From NCBI GenBank assembly GCA_007922225.1, contig ML679963.1, forward strand, positions 3,945,176 through 4,009,175: a stretch of 64,000 bases of DNA, written 5' to 3'. This DNA comes from Emydura subglobosa (Eukaryota > Chordata > Testudines > Chelidae). Below the pieces are notes generated by a model, which saw only the letters and a program-made list of their open reading frames with translations, had not been told where the DNA came from and did not search any database. Within the stretch, counting starts at the first letter, position 1; every line of letters begins with the position of its first letter. A program made the translations under genes and the position numbers. Shown here piece after piece: positions 36,686 through 48,395 of this stretch.

Positions 36686-39414
36686 TTGTTACTGTTTTCC
36701 TACATCACGTCTCAGCACGGAATTTGCCGCCCCAGGCGATACCATATGCTCTATCACATCCAGATCCTGTATTCAGCAATAGCCTGCCCCTGCTGCTTTG
36801 GAGCACAAGTAGAATCACTGACAAGTGTAACTGGGTGTGCAAACCTCCCTCCCTACACCCCTCTGAATTCCTTCCCAATTCCTAAGGTGGTCAGCTGAAC
36901 TCCTGCATCATAAGGTTCTGTTGTCCTGCCTGAACATGTGCAACCTGACATGTTGTTGGCCATCAAATTATCCAGCGTTGTAAGTCCAGATACAGGGTCT
37001 AATTATGATTTCCAGCAGCAGTGAGTTCCACAGGCTTCTCATTGTACAGAAAGGGCTGTAACAAGAGGGCTATCTTGAGACTTAAAAGCATACCAATTAC
37101 CTCGCAAAGAAAGAAAAAAGAAAATGGTCTGAGGAAGCAGAAGAGTGACTGGTGAGAGGAGAAATCTGGACCACATGTAACAAGCTGAGAGGAGCAGAGC
37201 TGGGGTCTTGTTCTGTCACCATCTCGTTGCTTAGGGGTTTCAGGACCATGTTTGGGTCAGAGTCCCAGTGTCTGGTTCATGAAATTCAGAAGGGGATGTT
37301 TGGTTTGTTTTTGTTTGTTTATTTTACCACCACGCTTGTTTAAGAGGAATCAGTCCTGGGGAAACACCAACACACAAAGCGCTAAGATCTTTTGTTTTTC
37401 CTCTCCTTCCCTGGGCAAAGCTTGACATTTCTCCTTCTCCACAACATCTCCGGCTCTAGCCTATGGCGCAGAACTCTTCTAATGCTGCTTGATTGCAGCC
37501 TGCTAACACTAAGTAAATAACTATAATCTCCGCTAGCTGACTGGGAGAACAGTAACGCGTCTTAGAGAGCAAACCAGCCCCCTGGGGGTGTGCTCAAGCA
37601 GGTAAGTACAATGCTGGGCTAGATAGAAATCTAGATAGAAGTCCCACCCTGCTGCTGCATATGGAGAAGAGGAGTCTCATGTCCCCCAGTACATCCATGC
37701 AACATATCTCAGGATTCGGCCCGCAGATATTAGAGCCTCTTGAGCCTGCTTCTGATCCCACATACACTGGTATAAATTGGAAGTAGCTCCATAGAAGTAA
37801 AGGGTCACACAGGTGTCAGCGAGAGGAGAATAAGTTGTCTTGTCTATGCATTGCCAGAGAAGGATCGTTTCCTATCAGCTGTACACAGCCTTGCCATACG
37901 TATTACTATGCACATCTGTATGTGTGCATACATGTAACTGTATGGCTAAGGGATTTGGGCACCAATTCCAATTAAAATTGACTTAGCTTAGCTTCCGAGC
38001 TCCAAGGTGTATTCTCCCCAGATGCAAATGGAACCACTCGCCTCTGGAGAGAGACTATCTCCCCTTTATTGTGATGCATATAACATTGTGATCTCTGATA
38101 TAACTGAGTTTGTAAACTCGCCTGGTTTTTAGGGAAGCTGCCCATATCACACCAAATACATGAATCAGCCTCGGTTACACACTGGATTAAATACTAGACA
38201 GCTAAGGATTAAACTAGCTGACACTTCTCGCAGGAGCAGCTGCATCTTCTGTCTGTTACAATCCCTCTCAGAGCTAAAATCCAGCTGTACCAATGTGAAA
38301 AGTCACCTGCGCAGATTCACTCTCCCAATCTCCTAATTTAAGGCGGTGTGATTCATAGCTGCGTAATAGAGGATGCCAGTGATGTGTAGGTGCCGGTAAT
38401 AACCTGGTTTGATCAGCAGCAGAGAACAATATGAGAAGAGAGGGGAGGGTTGGGAAGGAATGATGCAGGGGTGGGAAAAGAGGTGGCTGTGCCAGTAGCA
38501 CATGCTGCAAACTCTGGGCAGCAGGATCTCTGTATCTCATTGCTACTGCTGTTGGATGAAGCTAATGCTTTTCCCATTTATACCTTGGTTTGTAGCTCCA
38601 TGCTGATGGCACTAGCCCATGGCACATTACAGTTTTCCACTCTCTCGCCTCTGCATTGCAACACACCACCAGCTGCAGCGCCTGTTGGCCTGAATGGACC
38701 AGGCTGAGGGTAGGACAAGATGCCTCTTTCCTCTCCTTGGTGAGAGTACAGAGCCATGCGGGCCGTGGGCATGTATTCCGGATGCAACTGGGAAACTGTA
38801 TAGATAGACACTGTTTTGTTTTCTATGTAGTAACTTAACAAGGTGATTCAGAGCTTCACTCAGACAACACTAGTGCAATTTGCTGCTGTCTCTCTGTCCC
38901 CAGTGTGTCTGAGTTACTTTTGTGAAGGCTGTTAGTGTGGTTCCTTTGTTCACCACTGCCACTGCTCCCTGTTTCCATCAGACACGTGAACAATCCTCTT
39001 TACATTTTGATTTAGAATGATGTTGCGATGTACTGTGTGCGCACCACTGCCCCTCCTGGAGGGAGTTGGAACTGCTTGTCTGTGATATGCCCTGTGCTGT
39101 TAGCAGCTGATGGAGATTCTCCTTTCATTCAGGGAAGATGACCTGTGCTTTTGGAGCAGAAGGGTCCCAGTCTTGCTATAAAGTTCCAAATGGCCATAAG
39201 GTTAGCACAGTGACACCTAGAACATTGTAGGCATTAGAATGGCTTGGATTGTTATAGGGTTATGGCATCCCTTGTCTGCCCTGGTTTTGCTCTTCAGTTT
39301 TTCAGTCCCTCTCAGATGGAGTAGTCAGCGATAAAGGGACTGGGCTCTGTCTAAGCTCACCTGGTTGCAATTCTGCTGCTTATCTTTTGTATTAAGGTTG
39401 AATGTGGAGGCTCT

Positions 39415-39500
39415 GATTGAGGATCAGGCCCCTGTTATGCTAGGTGCTGTACATACACCACGCAAGGAGATGGTTCCTGCCCTAAAGAAATGAGGATAAG
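39415..39500 (-). repeat. MIR/CORE-type SINE fragment
   Basis: GGCCCCTGTTATGCTAGGTG, then GGTTCCTGCCCTAAAGAAAT. Confidence 0.7.
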
Positions 39501-40300
39501 ATGAGATGACAGGTGGATCCCCAAGCAGGCTGGGAGCAGACGTGGATGCTGAGCTGGCTCTGATAAGGTTAATGAGCAGCAGTGACAGCACGCCAGCTTC
39601 CTAGCCACTGCCATTGAGTGTTGTGTAAGTGTGGCAGCGGAGGGGAATTGTCAGCGTTTTAGTGCTTCACAGTGCACGTATGCCACTGCCCTCCCCAGAG
39701 CCATGTCCCGGCTTTCTCTGTGCATCAGTTTGCTTTCTAGGGATAACTCCTGAAGAGTTTGGATGCCCAGATGGAGGAAATCAAAGCAGATCAATTCTCG
39801 CCTTTGGTCACTATGGCAAACGGGGACCCCCTAGAATTCAGGCAGACGGAACTCGCATGTGAGACATACAGTTCTTCTCCATTTGTGTTAATTAAGTTTC
39901 CCTTCCCCCTCACTGATGCAGGCAGAGAGAGACTCTGTTGTAACTTGAGTCTCATCTCATTGCCCCAGACCCCTTTTCTACTCCATAGGACATGGGAGAA
40001 GATTGCTCTGCTACTGATACTTAACTGATCTATTTAGATATCACATCCTTCAATTTTCTGCACTACTGGAGCTGTCGCTTTCATTTACCAGGTAGAGACA
40101 ACTGTTGTGGGAGCTTGAGTGGTGAGTTCGAATCCCAGTAGTTACTCTGGGGATCTCATGCATGCCATTGATGGGCAGTTACACAGGATGCATTCCTGTC
40201 GAGCTGCGTAGCAATAATCTACACTCCTGGGGACAATGAAAAGACCCTAGTTTTGGAAAGGGTGTAAATGAATTGTGCAGGTGTGTGCCTGCTTCTTGAT

Positions 40301-40558
40301 GGGTACGTCTTCACTGATGGCGGCAAATTCGCCGCCGTCAGATCGGTCTATCTGGATTGACTGAGCAGTCAGTGAAGACCCGCTCAGTCGATCCAGACGT
40401 CGACGCGTTAAAACCACCCCCTCAAGTGGTGCAGCACAGTGAAGGCGCCATGTAGAAGAGGAGTTACGAAGCCAACGGGAGTTATGCAAACTTCTCTGCG
40501 TAGCTTGTGTAACTCCCGTCGACTGCTGCCGAATTTGAAGGTAAGTGTAGACCAGGCC
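40301..40558. mobile_element. 258-bp CpG-rich MITE with GAT flanks
   Basis: The ends are GGGTACGTCTTCACT and, as reverse complement, GGCCTGGTCTACACT (10 of 15). The flanks are GAT (40298-40300) and GAT (40559-40561). CGCCGCCGTCAGATCGGT, CCAGACGTCGACGCGTT and ACTCCCGTCGACTGC show many surviving CpG sites, which suggests a younger copy. No coding capacity. Confidence 0.72.
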
Positions 40559-41124
40559 GATGAGATATCCAGAGACAGATATGGTTTCTAACTATGCTAA
40601 GATGATGGTAAAGCTTTCTGAAAAGCTGCGATGGATCCTCTAGTTAAAAGCAACCCCTCCGCTAGGAATAACATCTGCTTGGATGAAAACACTCGGTACA
40701 ATTGAGGATCTTAAGCAACCTGTTTATGTGAGATTCTGAGCCGTCTCTTTTTAGGAAAAGTTAACAGCCAAACTTCTGAAAGTTTGTTCTGTCTTCCCCA
40801 TGAGGTATTAAGATCACATCTTGCAGCTGCTGTTTCCTCATCAGCAGCCTGCCTCAATTAAATTAGGTGATAATTAAGGATTGAAATTGTGTCTCCTCTT
40901 AGCTCCACGCTTGCTAGAAACGCCTAGAATACAGTTCTCACTTCTTGGTGTTTGCATTTCATTGACTGAAGACCTTTGTGGGCTCCTGCATCGCAATGGA
41001 CTGTACAACATTCTCGGGGTAACGAATCCCCAGCCGCCACCTACTGTGAAAATGTGCATTGACTGGTACTGGGCCCAGCCTAGGGGACCTGAACTTCCCC
41101 CAACTTTCAGATTAACGCCAGATT

Positions 41125-41280
41125 AACTCTTGTTTTGAAGGGAGCAGAGTGTGGCTGGAGCAGGGAATTGGGAATCGTGGATACCAATCCCAGCAGTGCC
41201 ACCAACGCCACGTGGTGGGACCTTGGACAAGTTCCTTCCACGTCTGTATCTGTAAAACTGGAGTAGGATTCCATATGCTA
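41125..41280 (+). repeat. MIR-like SINE
   Basis: GTGGCTGGAGCAGGGAATTG, GGGACCTTGGACAAGTTCCT and TCTGTATCTGTAAAACTGGA follow the MIR order. Confidence 0.7.
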
Positions 41281-42009
41281 GTGCAATTGCTGGGGGGAGG
41301 CGGCCTAAAAGACCAGGCAGGGCAATGCTTCCTGGGGACTCAACACAGAGCCAGCGAGGAGAGTGCCCCCTGCTGAATTGCTTCTCTGGTGCTGCAGAGT
41401 GTGGAAAAGATTTTGGCTTTGGATGTTATTGATCCCGGAGGACCTGGCTCCCTGCCAGAGAGTGGTGGAAAGTCCAGAGCAAGTGATCTTTATTCCATGT
41501 AGCCAGGCTGTAAGGGAATGGGGACACTGCATGGGTGCTCCCTGCACGCCGCGCCCCGCCCCCCCTCGGTATAACACATGTCACCCAGCTACCCCTGCAC
41601 TTAGCACCAAAGCCTCCTTGTGGACACACAGAGCAGGGACACCACTCACAAAAGGGCATCAGTCTTGGGTAAACCGATGCCCCCTGTTCCGGAAGGGGAC
41701 AAGATTCTGCTACTGCCGGTCTTACCCTCAGATCCTTCTGGGAAGCAGAGTTGCATCCTGGTAGGTTGGAGAGGAAGCAACTTTTCCCATACAAGCCAAA
41801 GAACTTGCTTGTCCCCTCTTGGCAGGGGGAACTAATGATACCAGCTTCCAGCTGGGGAAAATCAGCTGCCAGTCGCAGCGAGCCCCATTCAGTAATTCTC
41901 TTTGATACGTGAGCACTGCAGTACAGCAGTTTAGTGGGAGGAAGCCAGGCTGGCGTTGGGTTAGAGCTGGAGTTGGGAGTATTGATTTCATTACGCAGAG
42001 AGTGGTTCT

Positions 42010-42258
42010 GCTTATTATAACTGTGGTTACATCTGCACTCAGTGCTGGAGGTCTAATTCCTGGCTCGGGGAGATGCGGCTGCGCTAGCTCCGATCCAGCT
42101 AGCGGGCTGACGGGTGTAGCTGTGGCGATACCAGTAGCAGGTGGACTTGCTGCCCTGAGTCCACCCCCATCAGAGATGCTAGCCTGTCCCTCCCCTGTTG
42201 CCCCCATGGCTGCGCTCTATTTTTCGCACAGTAGCTCAAATGGGAGCTAAGCACATGC
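42010..42258. mobile_element. MITE with GCTAGC-rich interior
   Basis: It reads GGTTACATCTGCACTCAGTG, then GTCTAATTCCTGGCTCGG, then GCTAGCTCCGATCCAGCTAG, and near the far end CTCTATTTTTCGCACAGTAG. This is half of a normally palindromic element type in sauropsids; the second arm is diverged. Confidence 0.55.
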
Positions 42259-42297
42259 ACATCTCTCTGCCAGCTAGGACTTTCACTCCCAGGGGCA

Positions 42298-42413
42298 GGT
42301 GACTAGATAGCAAGTGAGCAAAATCAGGATGGGGTGGGAGGTAATAGGTACCTATCTAAGAAAAAGCCCTGAATATCGGGACTGTCCCTATAAAATCAGG
42401 ACATCTGGTCACC
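42298..42413. mobile_element. 116-bp MITE with GGTGAC(C/T)AGAT ends
   Basis: The left end GGTGACTAGAT and reverse-complemented right end GGTGACCAGAT match at 10 of 11 bases. The interior contains AAAAATCGGGAC-like words (GAATATCGGGACTGTCCCTA). Immediately adjacent to the element ending at 42258. Confidence 0.7.
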
Positions 42414-43431
42414 CCAGCCAGTGGAGACGTACCCTGTTCTGTTATCTAACTCTTCTCCTGTCCCTTCCGCCTGTGGAGGGATTGTTTATCCTTCCACTTC
42501 CATTTACTGAGGGTAGAGTTGCACATGTAGGAATTGCCAGGGGCCCATCCAGTGTCCCATCAGCTCAATGACAAGCACCATATGGTAACGGGGGAAGGTG
42601 CAACACAGCCCATAGTTACCCCACGGGAAGTTCCTTCACCTCCATCTTAGTTAGAGGCTAACTTATATACCTACAGCTGGAAGGAAGGGGGGGTTCATGG
42701 TTAGGCCTTGAATACACACAGCTGAATTCACTGCAAATCTGTTTCCTGCCAAAGCTGACATGACAGGATGCGTTGAGGGACTACAAGCCTTCTTGCCATC
42801 CCTGCACGCCTGGCTGAAAAGTGCTCCCAGCCGAGCAGCTGTTTGGAAAGGCTGAATTCTGCCCACCCTGAGTCTCCGAGGTACCCGTTCTACCATAATT
42901 CTTCGGGGCTCCAAGTTTAGGAATGCTCGCCAGCATCCCCTCCTTTCCCCTGCATACACTTTAGGAGTCCTCCTCTGCATCTCCGTGCCAGCAGTCAGGC
43001 TGATGGATTAGCATTTTATTTCATGGGGCGGAAGGGGGAATTGCATCCTTGATACGTTACTATGGTGACTGGAGCTACAAAGATAACCTAAACCTCAGAA
43101 TGAATGTACCATGATTTAAACAGGCTTAGATTCTCAGTTGTCTCAGCCCGAAGACATTGTGAACAAAAACTGGGAAAGTTTGACTAATCATGCTTTGTCT
43201 TTTTCTGGAAGAGGCTCAAGGAAAGAATTAAAGAATTGCAGTCCCTGAAATCAGCGAGGCAGCAGTGCTGGCCAATGAACTTTGCAGCAACAGCTCTTTG
43301 TACCTGGGCTGAGCAGCAAGCAGTCATTTTGGCTGGCCTGAGATTGGTCTGGTGCCCACCTCTTTCCAGCCCTCCTACCGTGAGACTAGTTTACAGCTGG
43401 TGCCAGCATTTATTTATTCAGCTCAGCACCC

Positions 43432-43568
43432 ATTCAGGAAAGCACTCATTATTCAAGACAACACTTAAGCATGCGCTTAAATGTAAGCTCAGGCTTCAAT
43501 CCTCTTGAAGTCAGTGGGACTTACACACCTGCTTAAAGTTAATCATGTGCTGACGTGCCTTCCTGAAT
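43432..43568. repeat. Fold-back repeat with ATTCAGGAA(A/G)GCAC ends
   Basis: The two ends are inverted copies, 13 of 14 bases. Inside, AACACTTAAGCATGCGCTTA and CACCTGCTTAAAGTTAATCA also form imperfect inverted arms around TTGAAGTCAGTGGGACTT. A related copy is at 31184-31350. Confidence 0.7.
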
Positions 43569-43789
43569 TTAATTTAGCAAAATTTCACATGGAAATGTTC
43601 TCCGTTTTTGGTGGCCAACACATTAACATACTAGAGTGAAGTTGTCTGTCACCATGGTCCTGTTTATCCACGTCCAGGGGGAAGCCAGTATATAAAATTC
43701 AAGTAGTCCTCAGTTTCATTAAGAATATTTCCCAAACATCTCATTCCTTTTCTACTGCCTTGTGAGTGGGGAATTCACAGTCAATACAT

Positions 43790-44337
43790 CAGAGGAGTGA
43801 AGTTCTGGAACAGCCTTCCAAGGGGAACAGTGGGGGCAAGAAACCTAGCTGGCTTCAAGACTGAGTTTGATAAATTTATGGACGGGATGGTCTGATAGGA
43901 CAGCCTAATTTGGCAATTGACAGATCTTAGATTATTAGTGGTAAATATGCCCAATGGCCTGTGAAGGAATGTTAGATAGGATGGGTTCTGAATTCCTACA
44001 GAGAATTCTTTCTGGGTGTCTGGCTGGTGAGTCTTGCCCACATGCTCAGGGTTAGCTGATCGCCATATTTGGGGTCAGGAAAGAATTTTCTCCCAGGGCA
44101 GATTGGCATAGGCCCTGGGAGGTTTTCGCCTTCCTCTGTAGCATGGGGCACACGTCACTTGCTGGTGGATTCTCTGTACCTTGAAGTCTTTAAATCATTC
44201 TTTGAGAACTTCAGTAACTCAGTCTTAGGTTAAGGGTCTATTACAGGAGTGGGTGGGTGAGCTTTTGTGGCCTGTGTTGTGCAGGAGGTCAAACTGGATT
44301 CATAATGGTCCCTTCTGCCTGTATAATTTATGAGTCT
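43790..44337 (+). mobile_element. CR1 LINE 3' end (C-terminal codons and 3' UTR)
   Basis: It starts with remnants of the CR1 C-terminal frame (FWNSLPRGTVGARNLAGFKT, then EFDKFMDGMV and a stop). It continues into a long 3' UTR and ends with the typical GGAGGTCAAACTGGAT and GTCCCTTCTGCC blocks. The 3' UTR from about 43914 aligns by eye with 47936-48320. It belongs to a different CR1 family from the copy at 3203-4810, whose 3' UTR is short. Confidence 0.85.
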
Positions 44338-44614
44338 GAGTTTTTATTTAGTTAATTATCTTGTAAGCTGCAGATGAGATCAGATGTCTCACAAATTTGC
44401 TACAAAGTGGAAAATTTCCTTTTTTTTCCTCCACAGCTTGAGCTTTCTTGCTTTTAAATGGGGGTGGGGGGTGTTAAATCAGGTGAGCGGTGTCAATTTG
44501 TGAAGTGTTGCACCGCTATGTGCAGCTGTGGTGTAAACTGCATCCTCAGGCCAGAGGCTCCATCGGAATCATTCCAGCCTGTAGCTTGAAAGATCATTTG
44601 CCTTTTCCATGAAG

Positions 44615-44865
44615 AGGAAGGACAGCCTTGTGGATAAGGAACTGGATGGGCCCTCATGAGACCTGGATTCAATTTTGAACTCTGCCACAGACTTCCTGCA
44701 TGACTTTAGTTGTTACTTTACCTCTCTGTACCTCAGTACAACAGGCAGAATGTCTACTTAGCAAGCACTTCAGGGCAGATACTCTCTTACTATGTGTATG
44801 TACAGCACCTAACGCAATGGGGCCTCTAGGCGCTACCATCATACAAATAACAACAGCAGCTTAGC
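44615..44865 (+). repeat. MIR/CORE-type SINE, full length
   Basis: Head: GCCTTGTGGATAAGGAACTG. Body: GAGACCTGGATTCAATTTTG, ACCTCTCTGTACCTCAGTAC. 3' end: GTGTATGTACAGCACCTAAC, GCGCTACCATCATACAAATA. It is the best + strand reference copy in the window. Confidence 0.9.
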
Positions 44866-45942
44866 ATGCAAAATAAGACATTGCAGCTTACATATACATG
44901 CCCAGCATACAGGGGGTGTGTGTGAATCCAATATGAAAGTAGCACTTGCTGAATTTTTTTCTTTAGTTCTTTGTATGGCTGTAATCTAATGAAAAATGTC
45001 TGCTGCTCTGTTGGTAAAAGATAGCTTCAAAGCAGCAGGGACTGCGGATTTGCTCATTCTAATCAACCCAGCCTCATTGAAAGGCAGCTGTACCAAGTTG
45101 AAAGAGCCTGGGTGACGCCCCTTTGGTTTGAGAAGAGATTACTTGCTGGATGCCTCTTTGGTGCTGAAATTCACGGCCTGACAGGGAAATTGATGCTGGA
45201 GTCTCTTTAATGTAAAAATAATGGACAAGATCAAAGCTGCCGGTCGCCACCTCCCTGCCGCTTGGGGAGCTGTGTGACGCAGTGGAGCAGAAATGGAACA
45301 GGAGCCAAAAATCTTTCTCCCTGCCTCTACTGTCCCGGGCCAATTCCTCCACGGGCTGGCTGACTCCACACTCTGCTTCAAAGGCTGGTGGACTGGATCC
45401 TGCCTTGGTCTAATACAGCAGTGCAGGGGAGTAAAGGTACTTCCTTCCTGGAGGCTTTAATGCTGCCTGGACTGTAGCTCCACACCCTTGGAGGGCGGGG
45501 GAGCAAGGACTGTGATCCTCATGCTTTCTCTCCCATACGCTCCCACCTCATGACAAAGGAACTGTAGAGCCATGGTTAACCTGCCTCCTACGTGCCCACA
45601 GACGCTCAGGATAGGGGCAGCCCAGCAAAGGGCTGTACCAGATTACTCTCCCCCACACTTCACCCCCAGTGCAGCTCACTGAAGGCTGGACACTGGGAAA
45701 GTCCAGGCCACTGTCAGCTGAGAGCTTTCGGGGTGGCTCTGCTTTAATGAACCTGAGTGACAGGAGGAGGCGATATTAAAAGAGAACAACGATGCTTTGA
45801 GGGTGTGCTTTGGCTTCAGCAAGCTCCACAAGCCAGTGCGAGCATCCACAAGAGAAATAAAATGAGGGAACAGCAAGCAAACCGCCCCCCCTAAAATAAC
45901 ACCCCTACTTCACGTATTACCTTAGCACCGAGGCTCTTGAGG

Positions 45943-45991
45943 GGCCTGATCCAAAGCCCGTTCATTGAATTCAGTGGGCTTTGAATCAGAG
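45943..45991. repeat. Short hairpin repeat (GGCCTGATCCAAAGCCC arms)
   Basis: GGCCTGATCCAAAGCCC and, downstream, GGGCTTTGAATCAGAGCC are inverted around TTCATTGAATTCAGT. The same left arm recurs at 46917. Confidence 0.6.
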
Positions 45992-46034
45992 CCAAAGTGC
46001 TTTGCTAACCATTAGCCCATCCACCAACCCGGGA

Positions 46035-46160
46035 TGGTAGGGAAGTAAAACCCTGGCACAGAGAGATTAGGTGACTCAAGGCTACGCAGGAAGTCAGTCA
46101 CAGAGCAAGAACAGAACCCAGGAGTCCTGGCTTCCAGTCCTGTGCTCTAACCATTCAGAC
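46035..46160 (-). repeat. MIR-like SINE fragment
   Basis: GATTAGGTGACTCAAGGCTA, then AACAGAACCCAGGAGTCCTG, then GTGCTCTAACCATTCAGAC. Confidence 0.8.
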
Positions 46161-47461
46161 AGAAAGCAGCCAACGTGCTGAAAGCTACTTGTCCTGCAGC
46201 ATCCAGCCACAGCAACCTTTTGCAAGGCAGTGAGTCATTTCATGACTTGCAAGCTCTTGTGAGCCAGGTGAGCACCACGGCTGTCCTGTGTTTGGGGAGC
46301 AGGGCAGTGCCTGGGGTCGGTCACCGTTTACTCTGGACTCGCTGGCTGGCTGTTTTTCAAGTGCTTCTGAATATTGTTTTAGTGCAGGGGCTTTGCTCCT
46401 GAAAACCTGGCACTGAACGAATTGCCTAGAGAATTGATAGATCCGTAGTAATGTCACCATAGAGAAACCTCCCTTAATCAGCCCTTCGCTCCCCTTCTGT
46501 CACAAAGGAAGGTGACATTTGAGTGCGAGGAATGCGAGTGTCTCCCTCGCAGGGGGAATATCCCATCATGAGCAAATTCTCGTCACTTGTGCATCATTCT
46601 GATCACTTCCCATGGCCTGAGGAAGGGGGTCAGACTCGGGGGGTGGGGAGTAACAAAGAGCAGACGTTATAACTTTTCTTTAAAAAGAGTGCGGGGGATT
46701 TACAGGAGAAAGTCACCTTGCAGCTCACTCTAGTTGAACTAGGAGACCTGTGGCAAGTGTACTGCCACAGGGACGTTTTGAGGCAGGCTGGTGGTGCATG
46801 GAGCATGTACTGCTCTAGAGACAAGGACATGGACATTAATGTTAATGAATCAGCCCTCCAAAATAAGACAGCTATTTCAGATTTCACCTAACATCTTGGG
46901 TCTGAGGCTCTTGAAGGGCCTGATCCAAAGCCCGTTCATTGAAGGGCACGGATACTTGCTCCTCTTCCATGGATAGTACAAGAAGTTTTCCCCTTGACTT
47001 GAATGAATACATTGAAAACAACAGCAGGGTTTGGAAGATTTTCTGTTGAGTGGGGGAAGAACCATGTTTTCGTGCCGTAGCTGTACAAAACTGCAACCAA
47101 AAAGTCAAGGAATTGTTTGTCAGATGCTCGGAGGTCGTGAGTCATAACGTTTAATTTAAACGAGTGCACTGCATTTTATCAATGCATGTGTCATAGAGCA
47201 AAGAAAATAAGAGCTCTTGGAGAAGTGCATATTACCTGAGACTTCGGAACTACTCACTTGCTGAAGAGAAAACTGACCTCTCCACCTCTATAATAATTTT
47301 TTCATTAAATGCTATAGATACTGGCACCTTTATAAATAGCCACGATAAACAGAGACAAAAAAAGGTCAGGGAAGTTTGAAGTTTGAAAATTAAAAGACCA
47401 ATATTTTCCTCTGGGTGATGTTGTCTTAGTGTCTGATATGTTAGCTAACAAAGGCACAGTG

Positions 47462-47605
47462 AGATGCAATGGCTGGGGGTTGGAGTTAGACACATTCAAA
47501 CTGGAAATAAGGTGCAGTTTTTTAATATTGAGGGTCGTTACAAGCATTGGACCAAATTATTAAGAGACGTGATGCATTTTCCGTCTTTAATAGCGAATGG
47601 ATGTA
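47462..47605 (+). mobile_element. CR1 fragment (C-terminal coding region)
   Basis: The segment resembles the CR1 region just before the 3' UTR, decayed. TTAGACACATTCAAACTGGA, then AGGGTCGTTACAAGCATTGG match the usual 'ACTGGAAATAAG ... GTAATTAACCACTGGA' block. A related fragment lies at 63355-63535. It directly abuts a 5'-type CR1 segment at 47606-47930. Confidence 0.6.
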
Positions 47606-47930
47606 TTTCTACAAGTAACACTCCAGTTCCACGACAAGCGAGGGGCTAGATGAACAGAAAGCATACAGCAGTGGGTAGGAGAATGGACATTAAGAGAAAG
47701 GGTAGTGTAGATACAAGCCTAATACTCAATGCTGGCAATAAAATGACTATGCCAAATCGTATAAGAAATGTGAGCAAAGCCCAACAGCAAAAATTAAGAT
47801 GTTTGTACACCAGTGCGAGGAGCCTGGGTGACAGAATAGAGAAACTAAAGCTACTGGTGCAGGAAGTGAAACCAGGTATTACAGAGATAAGAGAAACATG
47901 GTGGAATAATAGTCAATTAACTGATTTTTG
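47606..47930 (+). mobile_element. CR1 fragment: start of ORF2 endonuclease
   Basis: An open frame at 47650-47931 ends in a sequence recognisable as the beginning of the CR1 apurinic-type endonuclease: LRCLYTSARSLGDRIEKL, a short spacer, then GITEIRETWWNNS. In intact elements this reads roughly LYTNARSL ... ITETWW. The glutamate of ITE(T)WW, here IRETWW, is part of the metal-binding site. The coding sequence then stops abruptly at about 47930 and continues directly into a CR1 3' UTR, so about 2.5 kb of the element is missing between them. Confidence 0.75.
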
Positions 47931-48395
47931 ACTACTAGCGGTAAATATGCCCAATGGCCTATGATGGGACGTTTGATGGGGTGGGTTCTGAATTACTACA
48001 AAGAATTCTTTCTGGGTGTCTGGTTGGTGAGTCTTGCCCACATGTTCAGGATTAGCTGATCGCCATATTTGGGGTCAGGAAAGAATTTTCCCCCAGGGCA
48101 GATTGGTAGAGGTCCTGGTGGTTTTTCCACTTTCCTCTACAACATGGGGCACAGGTCACTTGCTGGTGGATTCTTGAAACCATGATTTGAGGACTTCAGT
48201 AAGTCAGTCATAGGTTAGGGGTCTATTACAGGAGAGGGTGGGTGAGGTTCTGTGGCCTGCATTCTGCAGGAGGTCAGACTAGATGATCATAATAGTTCCT
48301 TCTACCTTAAAAGTCTATGAGATCCCTGGGCGAAGTTCTCTGACCTGTGTTTATGCAGGAGATCAGATTAGATGGTCTCTTCCGGCCTTAAAATC
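47931..48395 (+). mobile_element. CR1 3' UTR and terminus (pair of 43914-44337)
   Basis: The order of words is the same as in the copy at 43.9-44.3 kb: GGTAAATATGCCCAATGGCC, then AAGAATTCTTTCTGGGTGTC, then GATCGCCATATTTGGGGTCA, then TCACTTGCTGGTGGATTCT. The end carries two successive CR1-like termini, GAGGTCAGACTAGATGATCA near 48270 and AGATCAGATTAGATGGTCTC near 48360, each followed by a CCTTAAAA/TCTATG motif. Confidence 0.8.
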
